64,000 nucleotides of DNA, from NCBI RefSeq assembly GCF_001548055.1, contig NZ_AP014724.1, positions 992,001 to 1,056,000 of the forward strand, written 5' to 3'. Source of the DNA: Sulfurospirillum cavolei (GTDB taxonomy: Bacteria > Campylobacterota > Campylobacteria > Campylobacterales > Sulfurospirillaceae). The position numbers were made by a program, and so were the translations under genes. The stretch's first letter is position 1, and every line of letters begins with the position of its first letter. Under the pieces are notes generated by a model. That model was not told where the DNA came from and made no database searches. It worked only from the letters and a program-made list of their open reading frames with translations. Positions 19,228 through 28,680 of this stretch are shown here, piece by piece.

Positions 19228-19449
19228 AGTTTCCCCCTTACTATATAACATCAAATAGATCGTAAACTTATTTTCCTAACAATACGTTTAAACTCTCTTT
19301 TACTGATAATCAAATAAACAAGTTTTTGATAATGTATAGAGAAAGGATACACTACGATGCGTGACAAATGCGTTGCAATGTTATGATTTAGAAAATATTG
19401 ATCAAATCTTGGTATCATACGGCACTTTATCGCATGAAGGATGCATGGA

Positions 19450-20679
19450 ATGTTAGAATGGATTTTAGGGCTTTATTGTCTTTATCTTTTGATCAAGCTT
19501 TATGCCGCTTTGATGGAGATCGGCTTTGTCGAAAAAGCACAACGGTTTGAACCGGTTATCTTATCGGCTGTGAATTATACCAAAGCCGCCGCGTACAAAA
19601 TAGCATCGCAAAAACTCTTGTTAACGACGACGTTGTACGATTTTATCCTCTTTTTTGCTTGGATCGGTTTTGGGTTGCGACGTTTGGACGAAATCGTGAT
19701 TTTTGAAAACACTCTTTTAAATTCCGCCGCTTACGTGTTGGTTTTTAGCGCGATCAATTATCTTTTAACGCTTCCGTTTGAGATTTACCAAACATTCGGG
19801 CTTGATAAAAAGTTCGGTTTTTCAACGATTACCCCTCGAACTTTTGTGCTCGATCAGTGTAAATCCGCCGTGATGTTTGTACTCTTCGGCGGAGCTTTTT
19901 TTGCCGCAATGGTGTCTATTATCGATACGTTTAAGGATTGGTGGATTTACGGATTTGTGTTTTCGTTTGCGGTCGTTTTGTTTATCAATATGATCTATCC
20001 CATCGTGATCGTTCCGATGTTTAACAAACTGACGCCGCTTCAAGACGAAACGTTACAAGGTGCGATTGAACGTTTGCTGGAAAAAGCGGGGCTTCACAGT
20101 AGCGGTGTTTTTTGTTTGGACGCCAGTAAAAGAGACAACCGTTTGAATGCGTATTTTGGGGGCTTAGGGCGTTCGAAGCGGGTTGTTTTATTCGATACGC
20201 TGATCGCGAAACTGACGACGTCTGAATTGTTGGCGGTTTTAGGACATGAACTGGGACATTTTGCACACAAAGATATTCTGAAAAATATTGCCGCGAGTGC
20301 TTTGATGCTTTTGGTGATGTTTGCACTTTTTGGAAACCTTCCTCTAGCGTTGTTTGAATCTTTACATGTAGAACCGAGCGCGCATGCTATCATCGCTCTT
20401 TTTCTGTTGTTCTCTCCCGTCATTTCGTTTGCGATGATGCCTTTGTTTGGGCTAATGAGCCGTTACAACGAATACCGAGCCGACGCTTACGGAAGCGAAT
20501 GTGAAAATCAAGAAGCCTTGCGTGACGCATTGATGAAGCTCGCCGATGAAAATAAAAGCTTTCCTTTTGCCCACCCTTTAACGATCGCGCTTTATTTTAC
20601 CCATCCGCCGTTAACCAAACGGTTGGAACGGCTCGGTATGCATTTTGAGTCTTCGACGAAGGACGCGTGTGCGCATTAA
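19450..20679 (+). CDS. M48-family membrane metallopeptidase (Ste24/CAAX protease-like)
   Basis: A 409-residue polytopic zinc protease. The catalytic motif is HELGH in LGHELGHFAHKD (about residue 266), with the downstream Glu in YNEYRADAYGSE as third ligand. Its Ste24-type layout has four N-terminal helices, IYPIVIVPMFNKLTPL before the catalytic domain, and SKRDNRLNAYFGGLG. ATG 19450 is favoured: AAGG at 19437 is correctly spaced for it but touches the ATG at 19441. Bacterial members degrade misfolded membrane proteins or signal peptides; the substrate here is unknown. Its end overlaps prmC by 11 bases. Confidence 0.87.
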   Translation: MLEWILGLYCLYLLIKLYAALMEIGFVEKAQRFEPVILSAVNYTKAAAYKIASQKLLLTTTLYDFILFFAWIGFGLRRLDEIVIFENTLLNSAAYVLVFSAINYLLTLPFEIYQTFGLDKKFGFSTITPRTFVLDQCKSAVMFVLFGGAFFAAMVSIIDTFKDWWIYGFVFSFAVVLFINMIYPIVIVPMFNKLTPLQDETLQGAIERLLEKAGLHSSGVFCLDASKRDNRLNAYFGGLGRSKRVVLFDTLIAKLTTSELLAVLGHELGHFAHKDILKNIAASALMLLVMFALFGNLPLALFESLHVEPSAHAIIALFLLFSPVISFAMMPLFGLMSRYNEYRADAYGSECENQEALRDALMKLADENKSFPFAHPLTIALYFTHPPLTKRLERLGMHFESSTKDACAH

Positions 20680-21487
20680 AGAGATCATCGCTCATTATGC
20701 GCGTTTGTTAAAAGACGTCAGCGACGTTCCTCAAAAAGAGGTCATGGTGCTTTTAGCGGAACTTTTACGCCAAGAGGCGAGCTGGCTTGTAGCGCACGGT
20801 GACGAAGAGATCGTTTTGCCTTTGCTTTTTGAAGAATGGATGAACCGACGTATGCGGCATGAACCGTTAGAATATATCTTAGGGCGTGCCGAATTTTACG
20901 CCAAAACGTTTTACGTCGATTCAAACGTTTTAATCCCGCGTCCCGAAACGGAACTTTTGGTCGATAAGGTCGTAGAAGAAGCTCGCGCTTTAAATGCGCC
21001 CGTGATTGTTGAGATCGGTACGGGAAGCGGCATTATCGCTATTATGACGGCGCATTTACTGCCCGATGCTTCGATTATAGCCGTCGATATTTCAGGTGAG
21101 GCGTTAAAGGTTGCAAAAAAAAATGCACGTTTACACGGGGTTGAAGATCGTATCGAATTTATCGAGGGGAGTTATTTGGCTGGTATTCAAAAACCGATCG
21201 ATATTTTAGTATCGAATCCGCCTTATATCGCTTTGGGTGAGCCTTTAGCCCAAGGGCTTTCGTACGAGCCTTCGTTGGCACTGTTCGGAGGAGAAAAAGG
21301 CGATGAAATGTTGTGTCGCATCATCGACTTATACGTTTTTCATAACATTAAAACCCTTATCTGCGAAATGGGATACGATCAGCGAATCGCCTTGACATGT
21401 TATGCCGAGCAAAAAGGTCTAGAGATCGAGTTTTACAAAGATTTAGCGGGCTTGGATCGCGGATTTTGGATTAAGGAGCAAAAATGA
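20669..21487 (+). CDS. prmC: Peptide chain release factor N5-glutamine methyltransferase
   Basis: A 272-residue SAM-dependent enzyme that methylates the GGQ glutamine of release factors. It has the PrmC helical N-terminal domain with EPLEYILGRAEFY, a SAM-binding loop VEIGTGSGIIAI, and the catalytic NPPY motif in VSNPPYIALGE. Start GTG 20669 is chosen because AAGGA lies 5 bases upstream; the frame extends further without a site. It overlaps the M48 gene by 11 bases and the DUF4149 gene by 4, so all three are one unit. Confidence 0.92.
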   Translation: MRIKEIIAHYARLLKDVSDVPQKEVMVLLAELLRQEASWLVAHGDEEIVLPLLFEEWMNRRMRHEPLEYILGRAEFYAKTFYVDSNVLIPRPETELLVDKVVEEARALNAPVIVEIGTGSGIIAIMTAHLLPDASIIAVDISGEALKVAKKNARLHGVEDRIEFIEGSYLAGIQKPIDILVSNPPYIALGEPLAQGLSYEPSLALFGGEKGDEMLCRIIDLYVFHNIKTLICEMGYDQRIALTCYAEQKGLEIEFYKDLAGLDRGFWIKEQK

Positions 21488-21954
21488 AAAGTTTAACATC
21501 GCTTTATTTGATGGTGTTAGGAGTTGCGTTAGGTGTTGAAATTGCGGCGGGTGCTTTTGTCGCTCCGGTCATTTTCTTTCCTCAAAAGTATTTGGGAGAA
21601 GGTGTCTTAACACATTTTCAAAGCGGTATTTTGATGACGCAAGTTTTTTTGAAAACCAACCTTGTGATCGGTTTTATTGCACTTTACAGTATGATTTTTG
21701 AAGTGCAAACGACGATGGCACGCAAACGAAACGATATGCTTTCGTTTTTTCTTTCTTTAGGTTGTGCCATTGCAACGGGCTTATTTATTTTTTATTATAC
21801 GCCTTTTATCGTTCATGCCCAACAATTAGGAGCAGAGCATACGACCGGAGAAGCTTTTTTGAGGATGCACAAACAAAGCGAACTCGTTATGAAAGTGCTC
21901 ATGGGATTTCAGTTGATTCTTTTTTTAAGACGAGGGTGGTTGGCTCAACGTTAA
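21484..21954 (+). CDS. DUF4149-family membrane protein
   Basis: A 156-residue protein with four predicted transmembrane helices (about 4-30, 48-72, 82-105, 132-152). The first reads LMVLGVALGVEIAAGAFVAP, the pattern of DUF4149 (TMEM205-like) proteins. A conserved FLRMHKQSELVMKVL segment precedes the last helix. Biochemical role unknown. Its start overlaps the prmC stop by 4 bases, and it ends at a strong terminator. Confidence 0.7.
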   Translation: MKSLTSLYLMVLGVALGVEIAAGAFVAPVIFFPQKYLGEGVLTHFQSGILMTQVFLKTNLVIGFIALYSMIFEVQTTMARKRNDMLSFFLSLGCAIATGLFIFYYTPFIVHAQQLGAEHTTGEAFLRMHKQSELVMKVLMGFQLILFLRRGWLAQR

Positions 21955-21985
21955 AAGAGGGAAGTGTGATCTTCCCTCTTTTTTG
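21953..21985. terminator. Strong terminator between DUF4149 gene and ftsZ
   Basis: Perfect 12-base stem AAAAGAGGGAAG (21953-21964) and CTTCCCTCTTTT (21971-21982), six-base loop, followed by more T on the plus strand. The A-rich left arm gives a T-rich tail on the minus strand too, so it can serve the convergent ftsZ. Confidence 0.9.
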
Positions 21986-22015
21986 ATGAGGTTTTGAGGA
22001 GTTACGGGGTTGGGT

Positions 22016-23131
22016 TTAATCCATTTGGTGGCGAATGTATGTTGGAATATCAAGATAATCGTCTTGTCCTTCATAGCCGCCGCTGACTTTTTTCAGGCGT
22101 AAAATACGCTCTTTTTTAATTGCTTCTTGGTTCGTGTTGAGTGCTTTTAGCTCTTTGGCTTCTGCTTTATTTTCAAATCCCGTTGCGACGATCGTGACTT
22201 TGACACTATTTTCAGGCATATTTTCATCGGTCGTCGTACCGAAAATGACGTCGGCGTCTTCATCGGCACAATCCATAATGAGTCCCATCGCCGTACTGAT
22301 TTCGTTCAACGGATACGTTGGAGGAAGTTGGAAATGAACGAGTACGCCTAAAGCACCGTTAATCGACATGTTGTCCAATAACGGAGATTCGATGGCGCTT
22401 TTGATCGCTTCGATCGCCGCTTCGTCTCCGGTACTTTCACCGATACCCATCAACGCCATACCTCGGTGACTCATAACGGTTTGTACGTCGGCAAAGTCAA
22501 CGTTAATATCGCTTTGTCCCGAAGAAAGAACGACCAAACTCATACCGCCGACCGCACGACTTAAAACGTCGTCGACGATTCGAAAGCTGTCTTTAATACC
22601 GAATTTTGCATCAACGATAGAGAGGAGTTTATCGTTAGGGATAATAACGATCGAATCGCTTTCTTTGCGAAGTTCGTTAATCCCGAGATCGGCAAGTTTC
22701 GCGCGTTTTTTACCTTCGAACGCAAACGGGCGCGTGACGACGGCAACGGTTAACGCTCCGACTTCTTTTGCCGCTTGTGCAACGATCGGTGCGGCACCTG
22801 TACCGGTACCTCCGCCGAATCCCGAAGCGATGAAAACGATGTCGGATTTTTCAAGAGAACTTTTAATCTCATCATAGCTTTCCAAGGCGGATTCTTTTCC
22901 GACTTCAGGGCGCATACCCGCACCCAACCCTTTTTTACCGAGTTGAATTTTTGTTTTTGCTAAACAATTTTCCAAGGCTTGCGCATCCGTATTGGCGGCA
23001 ATAAGGTCGATGCCGTTAATGCCTTCTCGGACCATATGGTTAATCATGTTACCGCCGCCGCCGCCGACGCCGATCACTTTTATTTTAGCGCCGTAAACAC
23101 CTTTTGATTCTTCTATGCTAAATCCGTTCAT
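22016..23131 (-). CDS. ftsZ: Cell division GTPase FtsZ
   Basis: A 371-residue tubulin homologue that forms the division ring. The GTP-binding tubulin signature GGGTGTGAAP is at about 106-115, with the N-terminal VIGVGGGGGNMINHM and the T7 loop NVDFADVQTV. The C-terminal conserved peptide DIPTYIRHQ, which binds FtsA, is intact at the end. It follows ftsA by 16 bases. Nine of its 17 Thr codons are ACG by my reading, typical of the CpG-rich codon class that dominates the window. Confidence 0.97.
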   Translation of the reverse strand: MNGFSIEESKGVYGAKIKVIGVGGGGGNMINHMVREGINGIDLIAANTDAQALENCLAKTKIQLGKKGLGAGMRPEVGKESALESYDEIKSSLEKSDIVFIASGFGGGTGTGAAPIVAQAAKEVGALTVAVVTRPFAFEGKKRAKLADLGINELRKESDSIVIIPNDKLLSIVDAKFGIKDSFRIVDDVLSRAVGGMSLVVLSSGQSDINVDFADVQTVMSHRGMALMGIGESTGDEAAIEAIKSAIESPLLDNMSINGALGVLVHFQLPPTYPLNEISTAMGLIMDCADEDADVIFGTTTDENMPENSVKVTIVATGFENKAEAKELKALNTNQEAIKKERILRLKKVSGGYEGQDDYLDIPTYIRHQMD

Positions 23132-23147
23132 AACCCCGTACCCCTCT

Positions 23148-24545
23148 CTAAAATAGTTGTGTCAATCTGTTCCATAACTTTGCGCCGAAGCCCTCGCTAT
23201 GTTCTTCTTGGATATTGGCCAAGTCTTTCAGTTTTTCTTTTGCGTTGTCTGTTTGTAATTTTATGTTCGTATTGGTTGTTGTCGGTTCATTTTCTATCAT
23301 CTCGTCATCATCTATGTCGTCAAAAAGTTTTTCTTGATGGTGGTGGCGACTCGGTTCAATCGTCTCTTCTTTGTAACGTAATTTTTTATTGGAATCGATT
23401 TCATACGGCGTAAATTGACCGCCCCCGTAAAGCACAAGTCCAATAGCGGTTGAATAGCTTGGATCGCGTAAGGTTTCAAAAAGTCCGTCTATTTCTCTGG
23501 GTTTAGCGATACGGATCGGCACATTGTCGAAAATAGCAGAGGCTAATTCTCGAATACCGTCTAGTTTCGTCATACCGCCCGTTAAAACCACGCCCGCACC
23601 GATTTGTTCTTTAAAGCTACTGTCTTCAAGTGCTTTGGCTAAAATCATTAAGGTCTCTTCGACACGAACGTAAATGACGTTGGAAACGATATTGAGCGAA
23701 ACTTCATGCGTGGAACCGTCGTCTCCGATCACGGGAAGTTCGATCAGTTCGTTAGAGTTGTTTTTTAAAGAACCGTAATTGATCTTGATTTCTTCGGCCG
23801 CTCCCAAAGGCGTATGAAGTGCCGTCGATAAATCGTTGGTAATATTAAGCGATCCGACGCCTAAATAGTCGTTAAAACGCATTGAGTTACCCGCATGGAT
23901 CATAACGTTACACGTCGCGCCGCCCATATCGATAACCGCAACGCCGAGTTCGCGTTCATCGTGGTTTAAAACGGCGATAGCAGATGCGTAGCAGTTCAAA
24001 ACGATATTGTCAATTTCGACGCCTGCGGATTTCACGGCTTTTCGAAGATTGCTTAACGATGATTTTTGTGCGGTAATGATATGTACTTGTACTTCGAGCC
24101 TCGCGCCGTTCATTCCTAGCGGATCTTCAATAAATTCTTGGTCGTCGACTTTAAAGTTGTAAGGTAATACATGGAGTTTTTCGTATTCGTTCGGAATGTT
24201 GGCATTGTGATCCGCCATTTGCATGGCTCGGTTAATCTCTTTGATGCCGATGTCACGGTTAGGAATATTAACGATACCGCTACTGTCGACACTTTTCGTA
24301 TATGCTCCGGAGATGGAAACGATCACGCGTTCGTACTGTGTACCGGCAACACGTTTTGCATCGTTGAGTGCATTGCGAATGGATTTTGAAGCAAGGTCGA
24401 TATTGGTAATAATACCTTTTTTTAGACCCTGAGACTTTGCAATACCCGCGCCTAAGATTTTGATGTCGCCGTCATCACTTTTTTGAGCAATAATTGCGCA
24501 AATCTTGGTTGAACCAATGTCAATGCCTAAAATCGTAGTGCTCAA
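23148..24545 (-). CDS. ftsA: Cell division protein FtsA
   Basis: A 465-residue actin-fold protein that anchors FtsZ to the membrane. It has the ASKHA phosphate loops GIDIGSTKICAI (about 6-17) and VIDMGGATCNVMI, the SHS2-like 1C domain (about 85-160), and GVVLTGGMTKLDG. The C-terminal FGAKLWNRLTQLF is a probable amphipathic membrane-targeting helix, after an acidic Thr/Asn-rich linker with EPSRHHHQEK. It starts one base from the stop of the PpiD-like gene and precedes ftsZ. Confidence 0.96.
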   Translation of the reverse strand: MSTTILGIDIGSTKICAIIAQKSDDGDIKILGAGIAKSQGLKKGIITNIDLASKSIRNALNDAKRVAGTQYERVIVSISGAYTKSVDSSGIVNIPNRDIGIKEINRAMQMADHNANIPNEYEKLHVLPYNFKVDDQEFIEDPLGMNGARLEVQVHIITAQKSSLSNLRKAVKSAGVEIDNIVLNCYASAIAVLNHDERELGVAVIDMGGATCNVMIHAGNSMRFNDYLGVGSLNITNDLSTALHTPLGAAEEIKINYGSLKNNSNELIELPVIGDDGSTHEVSLNIVSNVIYVRVEETLMILAKALEDSSFKEQIGAGVVLTGGMTKLDGIRELASAIFDNVPIRIAKPREIDGLFETLRDPSYSTAIGLVLYGGGQFTPYEIDSNKKLRYKEETIEPSRHHHQEKLFDDIDDDEMIENEPTTTNTNIKLQTDNAKEKLKDLANIQEEHSEGFGAKLWNRLTQLF

Positions 24546-26006
24546 CTATTTTCCTTTATAATATTGCTCGATCGGATAAATCGTCGCAAGCTTTTTAATC
24601 AGATTTTGATTCAAGTCCGTTTGCTTAGCTTGAGCCACATTCTCGCTAATCATACTAACGTATTGCTTAGCTTTGTCATTATTAAGCAACTTTTGTTCCA
24701 AAATCTCGTAAACAATGGCTTTTCCGTCAATAACTTGATAACCTTTTTTAGCGGTGTTATCAAAAACGTGACTTAAAAATTCGGTACTTTTCGCTTCGTT
24801 AAGACCCGCAATCGATTTCACGCTGTCGCGACTAACAAAGCCGATGTCGGTACCGTTAAACGTATCGAGTCTGGCTTGTGCTTTTTTCTCCAGTGCCGCC
24901 GATTTGAGTTCGTCGAGAAGGTTTTTAGCGGCTTCTTTTTTAGCAAGTTCGTAAGGCATGGGCTCCGGGAATTTAATCTCTTTGACTTTGGCGACGACGT
25001 AGCGATTATCCACAATGAACGGTTTTAACACTTCGTCTTTTGCCGCCGTTTGGATTTTATCGACCGGAAACGCAGCATCGTCGTCGTAAATCGTTTTTGT
25101 TTCCGTAGCGTTGGTTTCGCCTTTTTTAAACGCTAAATACGTTTCAAGTGCCGTTTTCTTATCGCCTTTGAGTTTGAAATCTTTCAAGAGCGCGTCTCTT
25201 GCCTCGTCAAAGCTCATCAATTTACCGTCTTGATGCGTGTAATTATGTTTTTCTTGTGCGTAAAATTCTTCCAACTCTTTTGGATCGACTTTGGCATCCG
25301 AAGAAGCGATCGTAATCAGATCGATTAGGTAACTTTTTTTCGTGAGGTAGTTTGATTTGTGCGCATCCCAATAGGTTTTAATCTGCTCTTCGTTCACGTT
25401 GACTTCGTTAGGTTCTAGCGTTACGGATGCAATGGATAGGCGATCTTCCATAAAAAATGCCGATGTAAAAAGCTCGATCTCTTTTTGTGTTGCGGGAAGC
25501 TTAAACGCTTTTTCCAACTTGGCGTATAAAATCTCTTTTTCCAAGCTTTTTTCGTAGTCGCTCGGGTTGATTCGGTTGGCTTTTAAAATCGAGTAATAAA
25601 GCTCTTTGCTAAACGTGCCGTTATTTTGAAAATTCGGCGTGTTGACCAAGCGTTCCTTGACGTCTTCTTTTGTGGCCAAAAGTCCTATTTCATCGGCATA
25701 ATTAAGCATAAGCGATTGATTGATAAGATTTTGCATTACGATTTTATCGAGACCCATTTGCTCGGCTTGTTCTTGGGTAAGTTTGCCGCCTAGAAGGTTG
25801 TTGTACAGCGCGAAGTGATTGGCATAGGCAGATTGAAATTCTTGTACGGAGATGGAACGGTGACCGACTTTTGCTACGGAAGCCGCACGGTCTTTATTTA
25901 AATCGTAAGCACCCCAGCCTACAAAACCGGCTCCTACGAAAGCGATCGTACTGATCCAAATCGTAACGACCAAGTATTTTTTATGACGTTGCATCCACGT
26001 AATCAT
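24546..26006 (-). CDS. PpiD/SurA-like membrane-anchored periplasmic chaperone
   Basis: A 486-residue protein with the PpiD N-terminus: a short basic cytosolic part, one transmembrane helix (about 13-35) and a SurA_N-type chaperone domain containing VGHRSISVQEFQSAY (about 47-61). The middle and C-terminal parts resemble PpiD in helical layout, but I do not see a clear parvulin active-site domain, so prolyl-isomerase activity is doubtful. It probably helps fold exported proteins at the inner membrane. It is immediately upstream of ftsA with a one-base junction, which is typical for this operon in Campylobacterota as I recall. Confidence 0.8.
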   Translation of the reverse strand: MITWMQRHKKYLVVTIWISTIAFVGAGFVGWGAYDLNKDRAASVAKVGHRSISVQEFQSAYANHFALYNNLLGGKLTQEQAEQMGLDKIVMQNLINQSLMLNYADEIGLLATKEDVKERLVNTPNFQNNGTFSKELYYSILKANRINPSDYEKSLEKEILYAKLEKAFKLPATQKEIELFTSAFFMEDRLSIASVTLEPNEVNVNEEQIKTYWDAHKSNYLTKKSYLIDLITIASSDAKVDPKELEEFYAQEKHNYTHQDGKLMSFDEARDALLKDFKLKGDKKTALETYLAFKKGETNATETKTIYDDDAAFPVDKIQTAAKDEVLKPFIVDNRYVVAKVKEIKFPEPMPYELAKKEAAKNLLDELKSAALEKKAQARLDTFNGTDIGFVSRDSVKSIAGLNEAKSTEFLSHVFDNTAKKGYQVIDGKAIVYEILEQKLLNNDKAKQYVSMISENVAQAKQTDLNQNLIKKLATIYPIEQYYKGK

Positions 26007-26035
26007 TCAAGCCCTTTAAGAACGGTGTATTTTGA

Positions 26036-26041
26036 TATAAT
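26036..26041 (+). promoter_or_regulatory. Probable -10 box for bioA
   Basis: TATAAT on the plus strand 70 bases before the bioA ATG, in the divergent gap between ppiD-like and bioA. AAAAAGG precedes the start. Confidence 0.45.
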
Positions 26042-26110
26042 TCTATCCATATAGTTATTAAATAACGATAAATTCAAAGAATCCTCCTAACAAAAAGGTC
26101 AAAAAGTATT

Positions 26111-27415
26111 ATGAATCCACAAACGTTAATCGATGCCGATTTAAAGCATATTTGGCATCCTTGCACTCAAATGAAAGACCATGAAACGCTTCCGTTAATT
26201 CCGATTAAAAGCGGCAAAGGCGTCTATTTAACCGATTTTAATAACAACCGTTATATCGACGGCGTTAGTTCGTGGTGGGTCAATCTTTTCGGTCATGCAC
26301 ATCCCTATATCAATCAAAAAGTCAAAGAGCAAATCGACACGTTGGAACACGTCATTTTTGCCGGATTTACGCATGAACCCATTATCCGACTTTCCGAACG
26401 CTTGTGTAAGCTTGCGCCAAGAGGTCTGGAAAAATGCTTTTATGCCGATAACGGTTCAAGCGCGATCGAAGTCGCTTTGAAAATGAGCTTCCAATATCAT
26501 CAAAACAAAGGGCAAAAGCGCCCTTTTTTCGTCTCTTTGCAAAACAGTTATCACGGAGAGACGATCGGTGCGCTTTCCGTGGGCGATGTTGCGTTGTATA
26601 AAGAGATTTACGAAGATATTTTAATACCGACGTTACAAGCACCCGTTCCCCAAGATCAAAGCGAAGAGGCGGCTCGTGAAGCCGCATCGGGATTGGAAGC
26701 TATTTTTAAAGAGAAGGGCTCGGAAATCGCCGCTTTTATTATCGAGCCGTTGATTCAATGTTCCGGTTACATGCACATGTATCATCCGCTTTACATTGCG
26801 CTTGCCAGCAAACTGTGTGATCGTTACGATATTCATCTTATTGCCGATGAAATAGCGGTTGGCTTCGGTCGAACGGGTAAAATGTTTGCGTGTGAGCATG
26901 CCGGTGTTAGTCCTGATTTTATGACCTTGTCCAAAGGACTTACGGGCGGATATTTACCGCTTTCGGTGGTCTTGACGACTCAAAAAGTGTACGATGCGTT
27001 TTATTGCGATTACACCGAATTCAAAGCTTTTTTACATTCACACAGCTACACGGGCAATCCGATCGCATGCAGTGCCGCAAATGCGGTGTTAGACCTGTTT
27101 GAAAACGAAGCGGTACTGGAAAAAAATCGTGAAAAAATTGCTTTTATCGCGCAATGCCTTGAGCGTTTTAAAACACTCGGTAATGTCAAAAGCGTGCGCC
27201 AAACGGGCATGATTGCCGCAGTCGAGCTTAAAACCTATCCCATTTCGTTTCGCGTTAATTTGAAAATTTTTCAGTACGCCTTAGGTAAAGGGGTTATTTT
27301 ACGTCCGCTCGGCAACGTGGTCTATTTTATGCCTCCTTACGTCATCACATGTGAAGAGATCGAGACGATGATGGATGCCGCGTATGAGGCGATTGTAAGT
27401 CTAGATGCGCTATAA
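26111..27415 (+). CDS. bioA: Adenosylmethionine-8-amino-7-oxononanoate aminotransferase
   Basis: A 434-residue class III PLP aminotransferase of biotin synthesis, using SAM to aminate KAPA to DAPA. Early motifs are [13 protein letters not shown] and [14 protein letters not shown], diagnostic of BioA. Others are [25 protein letters not shown] and [13 protein letters not shown] with the PLP lysine near residue 276. Length is normal for the family. It stands 30 bases upstream of rsmH, perhaps co-transcribed. Confidence 0.95.
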   Translation: MNPQTLIDADLKHIWHPCTQMKDHETLPLIPIKSGKGVYLTDFNNNRYIDGVSSWWVNLFGHAHPYINQKVKEQIDTLEHVIFAGFTHEPIIRLSERLCKLAPRGLEKCFYADNGSSAIEVALKMSFQYHQNKGQKRPFFVSLQNSYHGETIGALSVGDVALYKEIYEDILIPTLQAPVPQDQSEEAAREAASGLEAIFKEKGSEIAAFIIEPLIQCSGYMHMYHPLYIALASKLCDRYDIHLIADEIAVGFGRTGKMFACEHAGVSPDFMTLSKGLTGGYLPLSVVLTTQKVYDAFYCDYTEFKAFLHSHSYTGNPIACSAANAVLDLFENEAVLEKNREKIAFIAQCLERFKTLGNVKSVRQTGMIAAVELKTYPISFRVNLKIFQYALGKGVILRPLGNVVYFMPPYVITCEEIETMMDAAYEAIVSLDAL

Positions 27416-27445
27416 TACGCCCCTTATTTTTAAGAAGGATTTTGC

Positions 27446-28363
27446 GTGAACATTCCCCACATCCCCGTACTTTTAAACGAAGTCAAAGCAGCTTTTCAAG
27501 GCATTGACGAGGGTGTTATCGTAGATTGTACGCTCGGATACGGCGGTCACAGCGAAGCCCTTTTGGAGCAAAATCCAAATCTTAAACTCATCGGTTGCGA
27601 TCAAGACGCAGAGGCGTTAAACTTTAGTCAAAAACGCTTAGAGCGTTTTGGCGATCGCGTGCAGTTTGAACACGATAATTTTTCCAACGTGATCCAAAAG
27701 TATCGACACCTTCCGATTCGGGGAATTCTTGCCGATATCGGTGTTTCGTCGTTACAGCTGGATAAAAAAGAGCGTGGATTTGCCTTTGATTCGGACGTTT
27801 TGGATATGCGTATGAATCCCGAGCAAGAACTCAGTGCTTACGACGTGATCAACCGTTACGACCAAGACGCGTTGGCGTTTATTTTACGCGAGTACGGCGA
27901 GATTCACGAGTATAAAAAATTGGCGCAACTCATTTGCGAAGCACGGGCAAAAGCACCGATAAAGAGTGCTAAAGAGCTCTCCAAAATTGCCGAAAAAGTC
28001 GGCGGCAAGAAGAAAATTCATCCCTCAACGCTTCTGTTTCAAGCGATTCGCATCGAAGTCAATAACGAGCTGGGCGTTTTGAGCACGCTTTTAGAAAGTA
28101 TCAAAAATGCCGATCTAGAGCATTGCATCGTGGGGATTATTTCGTTTCACTCCTTGGAAGATCGTATCGTCAAGCAAACGTTTAAACTGTGGAGTCAAAA
28201 CTGTATTTGTCCTCCCGAAGTCATGCGATGTATGTGCGGTAACAACCATGCTATTGGAAAACTTCTGAGCAAAAAGCCGATCGAAGCGAGTGCCGCGGAG
28301 TTGAAAAAAAATCCCAGAAGTCGCAGTGCTAAACTTCGAATTTTTGAGATAAGAAGAGACTAA
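27446..28363 (+). CDS. rsmH: 16S rRNA (cytosine1402-N4)-methyltransferase
   Basis: A 305-residue SAM methyltransferase modifying C1402 of 16S rRNA. N-terminal HIPVLLNEV and DCTLGYGGHSEALL are the RsmH signature. Others are GILADIGVSSLQLD, the FDSDVLDMRMNP block, RIEVNNEL and ISFHSLEDRIVKQTF, with the CICPPEVMRCMC cysteine-rich segment near residue 250. Its stop overlaps the start of the FtsL-like gene (TAATG), keeping the usual rsmH-ftsL order. Confidence 0.96.
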   Translation: MNIPHIPVLLNEVKAAFQGIDEGVIVDCTLGYGGHSEALLEQNPNLKLIGCDQDAEALNFSQKRLERFGDRVQFEHDNFSNVIQKYRHLPIRGILADIGVSSLQLDKKERGFAFDSDVLDMRMNPEQELSAYDVINRYDQDALAFILREYGEIHEYKKLAQLICEARAKAPIKSAKELSKIAEKVGGKKKIHPSTLLFQAIRIEVNNELGVLSTLLESIKNADLEHCIVGIISFHSLEDRIVKQTFKLWSQNCICPPEVMRCMCGNNHAIGKLLSKKPIEASAAELKKNPRSRSAKLRIFEIRRD

Positions 28364-28647
28364 TGGACGATAAAAATCAGCTACTCGATCAATACGATGC
28401 GGAACAAAGGGTCGAAAAAAATCTCGATTTTCGCTTTTTACTGCTGGTCTATATGGTCATCGGCGTCGCTTTTTTGCTGATTTTGCCGAAAATTTATATC
28501 AAAAATCAAATCTACTATATGAGCCGCGATATTAATAAACTCTACGGCGAGTATTCGATTCTCAAAGAAGAGAACCGCGTTTTGAAGCAAAATTTGGAAA
28601 ATATCCGTTTTAAAAACCAGATTTTGGATACGATCTACATCAATTAA
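28363..28647 (+). CDS. FtsL-like septum protein
   Basis: A 94-residue bitopic protein: charged N-terminus, one TM helix (about 25-44, LLLVYMVIGVAFLLILPKIY), then a periplasmic coiled coil with heptad-spaced Leu/Ile (about 48-90). Size, topology and position directly after rsmH match FtsL, which pairs with FtsB/DivIC in the divisome. FtsL diverges fast, so the assignment rests on topology and synteny, not on conserved residues. Confidence 0.65.
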   Translation: MDDKNQLLDQYDAEQRVEKNLDFRFLLLVYMVIGVAFLLILPKIYIKNQIYYMSRDINKLYGEYSILKEENRVLKQNLENIRFKNQILDTIYIN

Positions 28648-28680
28648 TTTTCTTACATGTACGTTTTTTAGGAGTGCGAT

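Noticed and set aside
19255-19440. Small gene in the gap between the second MCP and the M48 gene
   Set aside because: Only a nine-codon frame after an AAAGGA; no longer frame. AT-rich promoter DNA is more likely.
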